Assembly (NCBI GenBank): GCA_001897075.1
Contig: MKRZ01000182.1
Coordinates: forward strand, 1-35,160
DNA: 35,160 bases
DNA from: Mesorhizobium sp. 61-13
GTDB lineage: Bacteria; Pseudomonadota; Alphaproteobacteria; Rhizobiales; Rhizobiaceae
Direction: 5' to 3'
Shown: positions 28,301 through 35,160 of the stretch, in pieces
Position numbering within the stretch: position 1 is the stretch's first letter
How the letters are laid out: every line of letters starts with the position of its first letter
Program-made: the position numbers and the translations under genes
The notes under the pieces: generated by a model
What the model was told of the DNA's origin: nothing
Seen by the model: only the letters and a program-made list of their open reading frames with translations
The model's database searches: none

Positions 28301-29720
28301 GGCCGGATGTTCCGCTCGCCAGTTGTTCGCAGACTTCATGGAGAATGAGCCTTCGCGTCTCGAACGGTAGCTGGCTCGGATCGCCCCCTTCAAAAACAAC
28401 CTCAGGGGCAACTTTTCGCAACCTCTCTCGAATCTTGGGATCGAGAATAGCCAGCCAAGGTAAGATCGGACGGAGCGTGGGGACGATGATGTCCAGCCCG
28501 TACTGATTGGTGAAGAAGAGGGCTTCGATCTTTCGTCTCAAGGTTTCTCGGCTCAACAACTCAGCGAACCATTCGGCCGCGAGATACTCGCGGACGGAGC
28601 GATGATGGAAGCGCACAGTTCCATAGATTGCTTCGTCAAATATCGGGCGGGACAGCAGCGTTGAGCGTTCTCTGTCGTCCCAGTCAGGAAGCACGTCGTG
28701 GAGAGCGATGCCTTTCGAATTTTCGGCTCCATCCGGAACTCGAATAGTCGAATCTTGCGCCAAGGTGGTCGCTGCGGCTATCAACCTTGCTCCTTGCAGA
28801 GCCTTTTGGGGAGCTAGCGGGTATACATCGATGCGCTCCTGATCTCTTTCCCGGAGACGCCGCGATATGTTGTTGCGCATGATTTCTAGGCGGCTTCCGA
28901 TGCGGCCCTGATCAAGCCAGAATTCCGTCAGTTCCATCAAATCCTGTGGTCTTGACGTGAAGGACCATGCATCGGCGCGCTCGATGGCCTCAATGAAGGC
29001 TTTAGTGTCATTGATGCCACGGGCACTAGAAAATGCCTCGATTTGAGTACGAGACAGGTCGTCCAACGTGACGATCTTAAAGACGGGCTTGGACTTTTCT
29101 GCCGGCCTATCCGAAGTCTCAACAGCGCTCTCGATCATGTCGTCGATGTCGGAAGTCTCGTCTTCCTTCGCCGTCGTCGTGGCGGGCGTGAAAGGCAGAT
29201 GAGCGACGCAAAGCGCAAGATCGGTTTTGGGGCGCCACGCATTGGTGCGTCCGGTGACAACAATGTGCGAGCGATCCTTCGCCGTTGCGATCCGTCTTCC
29301 CAGCTTCTTAATTGCGAGCGCGAAGTCTCCCGGATTGCGCAAGCGCGCCTCATCGACCGAGTCCAGCAGAAGCCAGCCCTCATCATTCGATGCCAGCCAC
29401 GTCTCGAACTCTTCGAAAGTACCGACCTCAAATCCGTCCTCGAAATCATTAGGTACATGTTCGAGGCGGATAAAAAACGCGAACTTGCCTTGGGTACGGA
29501 GATCGAGGGCGATATTCCGAATTTCAGCAGTTTTACCTGAACCGGCTTCCGACAGGATAATGACGCGGTACCGCTCAATCAGGTCCGACCAAGAAAGCCG
29601 CTCACCGACATGGAACGCATGACTCAGGTCGAGCTCATCGTCCTCGTTGGCGTACTTGGACAGCTCGTGAAAAGTGCGGTTCAGCTCTATAAATTGATAC
29701 TCGGAGTCGCTTTCGATCAT
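25386..29720 (-). CDS. NACHT/STAND-type NTPase with helical-repeat middle region and possible C-terminal PD-(D/E)xK nuclease
   Basis: YRVIILSEAGSGKTAEIRNIALDL (Walker A), EGWLLLDSVDEARL (Walker B), HIVVTGRTNAWRP sensor-like; C-terminal KKPDIRFHGMGFDAPVPAELKLADKW fits PD-x(n)-ExK. Confidence 0.82.
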   Translation of the reverse strand: MIESDSEYQFIELNRTFHELSKYANEDDELDLSHAFHVGERLSWSDLIERYRVIILSEAGSGKTAEIRNIALDLRTQGKFAFFIRLEHVPNDFEDGFEVGTFEEFETWLASNDEGWLLLDSVDEARLRNPGDFALAIKKLGRRIATAKDRSHIVVTGRTNAWRPKTDLALCVAHLPFTPATTTAKEDETSDIDDMIESAVETSDRPAEKSKPVFKIVTLDDLSRTQIEAFSSARGINDTKAFIEAIERADAWSFTSRPQDLMELTEFWLDQGRIGSRLEIMRNNISRRLRERDQERIDVYPLAPQKALQGARLIAAATTLAQDSTIRVPDGAENSKGIALHDVLPDWDDRERSTLLSRPIFDEAIYGTVRFHHRSVREYLAAEWFAELLSRETLRRKIEALFFTNQYGLDIIVPTLRPILPWLAILDPKIRERLRKVAPEVVFEGGDPSQLPFETRRLILHEVCEQLASGTSGRSMTDYAAVQRFSNPDLTDDVRSLLAKYATDEELKAFLLRMVWLGQLSGALPEAKQIALSPSVSQYTRIAAFRAVRAVGSEQDQEDIRNSFLAEAAELDRDWLAELTKETAPTPDTIKWLLECLGKTEEKERYSVDRLSDAVSTFVQAAGLDQLSELLVGFDQLLNTPPVIERRFCEISQKFTWLMTPASQAAERLIEARHSASLQPAVLAVLDKFGMGRHYLDSELNNAKTKFSTLVPEWPELNRALFWYEINLARERRDEKRNERLTDFWPVFVVEPFWRFGAEDFDYVSEQIATQPFQDDKLVALSLAFRLYITNDRPRLWRERLKRLVSGNTELSDELDKFLNPPAQGKDARAWKRQEAQWKRRSEERKRKEEKNLADSKKYLSENLDKLRDPSLTKPGYVFNGLTYLHDRMRRDSDRSGRWTHGNWRNLEAEFGKDIAQAFRDGIVAYWRRERPTIRSEGAPENSTPMSVILGLAGLEIEAQETPNWAQSLSEADIELACRYASFELNGFPTWFPKLFEAHTSTVKDFLLQEIGFELSKATPEKEDNYVLSDVSWSGEWSWATLGPHIANLLKESEPANAATLEKLLKILQGSALSDEEIAALAWQKVRSVHTPQHVAHWYAVWVGVDPEAAVPDLAAHSEELPQGEARTEFAMSFVTNLWGGRRSAASTRARYQTPRHLKTLYLLMHGYIRRSEDIDRAGTGVYSPGLRDKAQDSRNGLFDLLNKIPGKEAFLALQEISRSHPEVESRPWFAHLAKVKAEQDSDIAPWMPAQVRDFHDKLERTPANHRELAELAVMRFLDLKDDLENGDSSIATILKAGATLETDMRKYIGRELREKASARYSVPQEEEFADAKKPDIRFHGMGFDAPVPAELKLADKWTGPELFERLENQLCGDYLRDNRSARGVFVLVRTGEKAGWDVPGGANRVDFEGLIAALQNRWEEIAQEFPNVDEITVIGIDLLKRAA

Positions 29721-30221
29721 CTTATTCCATTGGAAATGCGGGGTGACATCTTGCTATCATGCGCAAGGGAACAAGAGAAGAACAACCGAGCAGCACGATG
29801 CTTCTCATGCCGCTGAACCGGCCTGTCAGCGGAATCCGATAGGCCGCCCCAAAATGTTAACGTCGGAGGCAGGATAGGCGATAGGGAAAGCGGCCATCCT
29901 CAATGTAGGCAATCACCCTCGCGTACGTGCCGTCTCTCTCGCCAACGTCATGATGAGCGACAGGCCGTGAGGCCATCAGCTAAGCGCCCCTGAAGAGGCG
30001 TCGAAGCTTCACCCTTACGCTCGGAATGTCATCTTTGCCTGATCAGGGTATGAAAGCTGTCAGTCCGCTGTCGGCCCCAAAGGCGACATTGCGCGAACCA
30101 TTCGGTCGGGTAGACTTGAGCGCCATATCAAAGCCCTCCAAGAAACTCCTCAAGCAGCCACAAACAACTGGACTTCTTCGCCACGGCAAGCGTGTGTGTC
30201 GCGACCTTTGCGGAGCGCGAC

Positions 30222-30467
30222 ATGGGGAAACGATCAGAAAGAGATTATGCTCGACGAGAAGAGGAGGGGTTGCTTGATCAGCTTGATCGAATGGAACCAG
30301 ATCTAAGGTTGTTGGAGGGTACGGTGTCTGTGCTACGGGCATTGTCCGAAACGAGCGATGGCGTAGAGCCAGTAGCTTTGGAAGCGATAGCTCATTTGGC
30401 GGGCGAAAGCCTCGAACGGGTCGCATTGCGGTGGCGCGAGTCGTGCAATGTCTTACGTGAGCGGTGA
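30222..30467 (+). CDS. Small acidic/charged hypothetical protein
   Basis: 82-aa ORF MGKRSERDYARREEEGLLDQLDRMEPDLRLLEGTVSVLRAL... with plausible composition and no competing ORF of clear family. Confidence 0.45.
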   Translation: MGKRSERDYARREEEGLLDQLDRMEPDLRLLEGTVSVLRALSETSDGVEPVALEAIAHLAGESLERVALRWRESCNVLRER

Positions 30468-30717
30468 AGGCTTGTGGCTAAGTCTACCCATCGTAGGGTC
30501 CAATTTCACATGGAGGCCTGTCAACCATTACCTCCATTTATACGCCACTGACTAAATCCCAACTGCATGGTGGACTTCCGCCGCAACGCAAGCATTCGTT
30601 GTCTCATGACGCGAGCAGATAGATAGCCGGCGTCGAGGTGCAAATTCTCTCTGCCCGCCCTTGTGCGGGCTTGGGTCAGTGCAAGCGCTGGATTGTCCAA
30701 CGCATCACTTTGCATTG

Positions 30718-31146
30718 ATGGAGAGCACCATGACCCAAACCATAGGCACGACAGCTATACCGGCACCCAACCCTGCCGTTGGACGCATCACATCAAGGAA
30801 CACGGCTCCCGCGTCGCCGACCGCTGATAGGACGCTTCCCATCCATGGCCCGAAGGCATCGTCCAAGAAGACCAAGCCCACTCAGTTGAAGCAGTCAGGA
30901 CGACATAAGGAGACCGGTGGTCGGGATCAGATTTCTAAAGTCAACATCGTCCTGAAGAAGCTTCAATTGGTTCGTGGCGTGACAATCGCGCAGATGGTGG
31001 AGGCGACAGGATGGCAGACACATTCGGTGCGTGGCTTCCTATCAGCGGTGGTGCGCAAGAAGCTCGGGCTCGATCTGGTGAGCGAGATCGGCAAGGACGG
31101 ACTACGTCGCTATCGCATTATCGAGCGAGACAGCGAGACAGCGTGA
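30718..31146 (+). CDS. DUF3489 domain-containing protein
   Basis: C-terminal KLQLVRGVTIAQMVEATGWQTHSVRGFLSAVVRKKLGLDLVSEIGKDGLRRYRI is the DUF3489 pattern; start chosen at MESTMTQ (alternative MTQT at 30730). Confidence 0.85.
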   Translation: MESTMTQTIGTTAIPAPNPAVGRITSRNTAPASPTADRTLPIHGPKASSKKTKPTQLKQSGRHKETGGRDQISKVNIVLKKLQLVRGVTIAQMVEATGWQTHSVRGFLSAVVRKKLGLDLVSEIGKDGLRRYRIIERDSETA

Positions 31147-31625
31147 GTGACATGCGCGGTACGCTCGATGTTGATGCCGAGGTTGCAGCGTTGAACGACC
31201 TTTCACGAGACGATCTCGCTCATCGGTGGCGGAAAGTTTATGGCTATCCGCCACCGAAGGGGGTGCGCCGGGACTTTCTGCTGCGCGCCGCCGCGTGGCA
31301 CCTTCAGGTGAAGCGTGTAGGCGGATTGTCGCCAGATGCGCGCAGGCTGCTGCGCCCTGCAATAATCAACGCCAAGAAGCAGCTGGTCGTGACGGAATCT
31401 GGCGGCGGTATCAGGGAGGCCGATATCCGGGTTGAGGAAGTCAAGCCTCGCAAGCGGCTTTCGCCGGGCATGCGACTGATCCGCGAGTGGAATGGCCGCA
31501 GCCATGTTGTCGATGTGCTGGAAGAGGGTTTTGCCTTTGAAGGCAGGTTGCACAAATCGCTGACCGCGATCGCGCAGCAGATCACAGGCACGCACTGGTC
31601 CGGGCCGAGGTTCTTCGGACTATGA
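31143..31625 (+). CDS. DUF2924 domain-containing protein
   Basis: LNDLSRDDLAHRWRKVYGYPPPKGVRRDFLLRAAAWHLQ and LSPGMRLIREWNGRSHVVDVLEEGFAFEGRLHKSLTAIAQQITGTHWSGPRFFGL are DUF2924 hallmarks. GTG start overlapping the upstream TGA (GTGA). Confidence 0.88.
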   Translation: MSDMRGTLDVDAEVAALNDLSRDDLAHRWRKVYGYPPPKGVRRDFLLRAAAWHLQVKRVGGLSPDARRLLRPAIINAKKQLVVTESGGGIREADIRVEEVKPRKRLSPGMRLIREWNGRSHVVDVLEEGFAFEGRLHKSLTAIAQQITGTHWSGPRFFGL

Positions 31626-33325
31626 GCGCGCTACAGAAGAAGCTACGTTGTGCGGTCTATACCCGCAAATCGACCGAAGAAGGCCTCGACCAGGAGTTCA
31701 ACTCGCTCGATGCCCAACGCGAGGCATGTGTCTCATTCATCGCCTCGCAGGTTGGGCTGGGTTGGCGTGTCGTAGCAGACCCCTACGATGATGGCGGCAT
31801 CTCCGGCGGCACCATGGAGCGTCCAGCGCTGAAGCGACTGTTGCAGGACGTTCGCGACAGAAAGATTGATGTGGTGGTGGTCTATAAGATCGACCGCCTC
31901 ACCCGCTCTCTGATGGACTTTTCCAAGATTGTCGAGGTCTTCGATGCCAATGACGTATCATTCGTCTCGGTGACGCAGCAGTTCAACACCACCACCTCAA
32001 TGGGCAGGTTGACGCTGAATGTGCTTTTGTCCTTTGCCCAGTTCGAACGCGAGGTCACAGCAGAACGCATCCGGGACAAGATTGCCGCCTCACGCAAGAA
32101 GGGCATGTGGATGGGTGGTTCGGTGCCGTTCGGCTATCAGGCAATCGAGAAGAAGCTGATTATTGACCCAGAAGCCGCCGAGAAGGTTCGATCGATCTTC
32201 AGCCGCTATCTCGAACTCAAATCCGTCTTTCTCCTGCTGGAGGAACTGAACTCTGCTGCCGGCGACGATGACGGGGCGTTAACATCGGGCCCGCACCCAC
32301 AGCAACGAACAATTTACTCGCGCGGCATGCTTTATCACCTGCTCTCAAACCCGGTTTACATTGGCAAGGCCAGACACAGAGGCAAGATTTACGATGGTGA
32401 GCATCAAGCCATCATTGACGACGAGACGCTCGCCTCGGCTCAAGCAATTTTGAAAGCCCAGACTCCTCATCGCAAAAGCAGAAACCGCAGCCAAAGCCAG
32501 CATATTCTGACCGGCCTACTCTTTGATGAAACCGGCGATCGGTTAAGTCCGGTGTTCACCACCAAAGGTGAAAAACGCTTTCGCTATTATGTCTCCCACC
32601 GCCTTGAGACTGGAAGACGAACCGATCCGACAGGATGGCGGCTGCCGGCTGAGGAGCTGGAGCAAACTGTTCTCCATCAACTAGACCTGATCCTTCGCGA
32701 TGAGGTCCGATTGTCAAAATGGGCCAGCGCAGCATCGCCGTCAGTTCGCATCGAAACCGTGATTGCGAAGGCAGCTCAGCTTCGTGAGGCACTAAAGGCA
32801 GCATCCCATGTTGAGTGCGCCAAGATGCTGAAGGCCCTGCTTCGATCGATCTGCATAAGGCCCGGCGAGATGGTGCTGGAGATCAACCTCCACGCTCTGC
32901 TCGAAGCGAGCCATGATACCGACGAAAGACAGCATGACGGGCAGGAACAACAATCGGTGACGATCACCGTACCGTTTACGCTTCGGCGCAGGGGTTTCGA
33001 GTCGAAGATCATTCTGGAAGGGCCTTCCGCCCGCCAACAACGTGACGGTAGCCTTATGGACCTATTGGCCAAGGCTCATGTTTTGCTCGGCATGCTGACC
33101 GATGGTTCCAGTCGGACCATTGCCGATGTCGCAAACACCACCAACATTCATGTTGCCGATGTCAGCCGCATTCTTCCCCTCGCCTTCCTCGCGCCGAAGA
33201 TAACCGATGCCATCTTGCGCGGCCTGCAGCCAGTCGAGCTTACTGCCCGTACCCTGGCACGGGACGATCTTCCAATCCTATGGTCCGATCAGCGCCAGCA
33301 GTTTGCCAACTTGGCCAGAAACTGA
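31622..33325 (+). CDS. Large serine recombinase (resolvase + recombinase domains)
   Basis: CAVYTRKSTEEGLDQEFNSLDAQREACVSFI, VVVYKIDRLTRSLMDF, FAQFEREVTAERIRDKIAASRKKGMWMGG; ATGA overlap with the upstream gene. Confidence 0.95.
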   Translation: MSALQKKLRCAVYTRKSTEEGLDQEFNSLDAQREACVSFIASQVGLGWRVVADPYDDGGISGGTMERPALKRLLQDVRDRKIDVVVVYKIDRLTRSLMDFSKIVEVFDANDVSFVSVTQQFNTTTSMGRLTLNVLLSFAQFEREVTAERIRDKIAASRKKGMWMGGSVPFGYQAIEKKLIIDPEAAEKVRSIFSRYLELKSVFLLLEELNSAAGDDDGALTSGPHPQQRTIYSRGMLYHLLSNPVYIGKARHRGKIYDGEHQAIIDDETLASAQAILKAQTPHRKSRNRSQSQHILTGLLFDETGDRLSPVFTTKGEKRFRYYVSHRLETGRRTDPTGWRLPAEELEQTVLHQLDLILRDEVRLSKWASAASPSVRIETVIAKAAQLREALKAASHVECAKMLKALLRSICIRPGEMVLEINLHALLEASHDTDERQHDGQEQQSVTITVPFTLRRRGFESKIILEGPSARQQRDGSLMDLLAKAHVLLGMLTDGSSRTIADVANTTNIHVADVSRILPLAFLAPKITDAILRGLQPVELTARTLARDDLPILWSDQRQQFANLARN

Positions 33326-33387
33326 GCCGATCCGGGCAAATCTCCAACCATCAACGCTGAAATCTATTGGGCACGCTCTGCGCTCGA

Positions 33388-33439
33388 AAGAGACGATCCG
33401 GCAATTTTGCCCAGAACCCGGTCCAAAAGACCGTCTCTT
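33388..33439. repeat. Inverted repeat between recombinase and tRNA-Arg (aagagacgatc / gaccgtctctt)
   Basis: 11-bp arms with one mismatch, ~30-nt spacer; read directly. Confidence 0.5.
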
Positions 33440-33531
33440 GCCCAACAGATTGGTACAACTGTCCACTAAGCGACGGAAATCACAAGGCTTTCTCGCAGCC
33501 GCATAAAAAGTCGCCAAACAGCCTGACTGAG

Positions 33532-33608
33532 TGGTGATCCCGACAGGAATCGAACCTGTGACCTACAGATTAGGAATCTGCCGCTCTATCCTACTGAGCT
33601 ACGGGACC
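33532..33608 (-). tRNA. tRNA-Arg (anticodon CCU)
   Basis: Reverse complement GGTCCCGTAGCTCAGTAGGATAGAGCGGCAGATTCCTAATCTGTAGGTCACAGGTTCGATTCCTGTCGGGATCACCA folds as a cloverleaf; CCA encoded; anticodon CCT. Confidence 0.95.
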
Positions 33609-33702
33609 ACTCGGCCAGACACATAGCGGCTTGCGGCCGCTTCGCCAAGCCGAAGCCGGCCGAAAAATCCGGCCGCCCGCGAAAATGAACGCCAGCCGCG
33701 CC

Positions 33703-34866
33703 TTATGCCGCCAGCGCCGTCTCGGTCAGCTTGACCCAATAGCTCACGCCATGCGCAATCGCCTCGTCGTTGAAGTCGTAGGCCGGATGATGCAGGCCGG
33801 CGGTCGCGCCGTTGCCGATGAAGATGAAGGCGCCGGGCCGCGCTTCCAGCATATAGGAAAAGTCCTCGCCGCCCATCACCGGTGGCATGGCACGGTGCAC
33901 CTGACTTTCGCCGGCCACGCTTGCGGCGATGTCGCTGGCAAAGACCGTCTCGTCCGGATGGTTGAAGGTCACCGGGTAGTTGGCGTCGAAATCGAGCTCC
34001 ACCGTCACGCCATAGGTCGCCGCCACGCCGTCGCAGATGGCGCGCACCCGCGCCTCGGCAAGCTTGGCCACTTCCTTCTTCAGCGTGCGTACCGTGCCGG
34101 CCAGCTCCGCCTGTTCGGGAATGACGTTATAGGCGTCGCCGGCATGGAACTTGGTTATCGACACCACCACCGCCTCGACCGGATCGACATTGCGCGAGGC
34201 AATGGTCTGCAGCGCGCCGACGAGCTGGCTGCCGACGACTATGGGGTCGAGCGTGCCGTGCGGCATCGCCGCGTGACCACCACGCCCCTTGATGCGGATG
34301 GTGAGTTCAGCCGTTGCCGCCATGATCGGACCGGGGCGGATGGCGAACTGACCGACCGGCAGGCCGGGCATGTTGTGCATGCCGAACACCTTGGCGATGC
34401 CGAAACGATCCATCAGGCCGTCCTTGACCATTTCGTTGCCGCCGCCGCCGCCTTCCTCCGCCGGCTGGAAGATCACCGCAACCGATCCGGCGAAATTGCG
34501 CGTTTCGGCAAGATACTTGGCGGCCCCCAAAAGCATGGCCGTATGCCCGTCATGACCGCAGGCATGCATCTTGCCCGGAACCGTCGAGGCATAGGGCTTG
34601 CCGGTGATCTCGTTGATCGGCAGCGCATCCATGTCGGCCCTCAGACCGATGGTGGAGCCGTTGCCGAGATTTCCCTTGATGATGCCCACGACACCGGTCT
34701 TGCCCAGCCCCGTCACCACGTCGTCGCAGCCGAATTCCTTCAGCTTGCCGGTAACGAAGGCCGCCGTCTCGAAAACGTCGAAGTTCAGTTCGGGCGTCTG
34801 GTGCAGGTGCCGGCGCCAGCCGGCGACTTCGTCCTGCAGTTCGGCGGCGCGGTTCAGGATCGGCAT
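33703..34866 (-). CDS. M20 family amidohydrolase/aminoacylase (hippurate hydrolase-like)
   Basis: WRRHLHQTPELNFDVFETAAFV, GLRADMDALPINEITGKPYAS, MHACGHDGHTAMLLGAAKYL, QPAEEGGGGG, MPPVMGGEDFSYML. Start set to ATG 34866. Confidence 0.93.
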   Translation of the reverse strand: MPILNRAAELQDEVAGWRRHLHQTPELNFDVFETAAFVTGKLKEFGCDDVVTGLGKTGVVGIIKGNLGNGSTIGLRADMDALPINEITGKPYASTVPGKMHACGHDGHTAMLLGAAKYLAETRNFAGSVAVIFQPAEEGGGGGNEMVKDGLMDRFGIAKVFGMHNMPGLPVGQFAIRPGPIMAATAELTIRIKGRGGHAAMPHGTLDPIVVGSQLVGALQTIASRNVDPVEAVVVSITKFHAGDAYNVIPEQAELAGTVRTLKKEVAKLAEARVRAICDGVAATYGVTVELDFDANYPVTFNHPDETVFASDIAASVAGESQVHRAMPPVMGGEDFSYMLEARPGAFIFIGNGATAGLHHPAYDFNDEAIAHGVSYWVKLTETALAA

Positions 34867-35083
34867 GATTGTCACACTCGTTGGTGGTTTAGCGACTTTT
34901 AAACACTTGGGAGGAGCCTGCCATAATTGTGAAAGGCTCAACCTTTGCCATGTTGATGTCACATAGGCTAAATAGCAACTGCGCGAAAGCTGCCGGGCGG
35001 CCCCAACGGCAGGCTGGCAGCTCCGCACGGAAATCTTAGAAAGCCGCAGGCGGCTACGGCAAGAGGCGATTTCGAATTTCACG

Positions 35084-35160
35084 ATGACAAGCACGCATTT
35101 CCTGAAACGCGCACTGTTCGGCGCGCTTGTGCTGGCTGCGTCCGCTGCGCCGGCACTCGC
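35084..35160 (+). CDS. N-terminus of an exported protein, truncated by window end
   Basis: MTSTHFLKRALFGALVLAASAAPALA reads as a Sec signal peptide; the ORF runs off the window. Confidence 0.6.
   Translation, partial: MTSTHFLKRALFGALVLAASAAPAL

Noticed and set aside
29043-29540. 165-aa plus-strand ORF opposite the NACHT Walker region
   Set aside because: Antisense to Walker A/B coding sequence; translation is Arg-rich and low in family signal.
30026-30277. 83-aa plus-strand ORF upstream of the small hypothetical gene
   Set aside because: Overlaps a better candidate ORF in another frame; composition looks non-coding.
33631-34902. 423-aa plus-strand ORF opposite the M20 amidohydrolase
   Set aside because: His/Arg-rich antisense translation; the minus strand has clear M20 motifs.
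1-35160. CRISPR array or rRNA
   Set aside because: No regularly spaced direct repeats and no rRNA-like conserved blocks seen in the window.

Overview
The window looks like alphaproteobacterial (Rhizobiales/Mesorhizobium-like) DNA. Core-type genes lie at both ends: pntA at the left; tRNA-Arg(CCU), an M20 amidohydrolase and the start of an exported protein at the right. Between them are three accessory blocks. (1) 1.4-16.8 kb: hyuA/hyuB-type ATP-dependent hydrolase genes are divergent from a tight ~10.3-kb operon. That operon encodes a three-subunit xanthine-dehydrogenase-type Mo hydroxylase, an LLM-family (Mer-like) oxidoreductase, an F420:NADPH oxidoreductase, and an apparently complete F420 biosynthesis set (CofE, CofD, CofC, fused CofG-CofH/FbiC). 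A LysR regulator follows. I read this as a self-contained F420-dependent catabolic system, probably for an N-heterocycle, lactam or hydantoin-like substrate. (2) 17-21.4 kb: a NUDIX protein, a long non-coding stretch, and a sucrose-phosphate synthase/phosphatase fusion convergent with a GH32/68-like enzyme. (3) 21.8-33.5 kb: a minus-strand candidate defence operon. It holds a 1444-aa NACHT/STAND NTPase with a possible C-terminal PD-(D/E)xK nuclease, a DUF3800 protein, a trypsin-like protease and a SIR2-like protein. Beside it is a DUF3489-DUF2924-large serine recombinase module ending next to tRNA-Arg. The two most interesting systems are the F420/Mo-hydroxylase/HyuAB cluster and the NACHT-nuclease/DUF3800/protease/SIR2 cluster. 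All family calls come from reading motifs; no searches were run.
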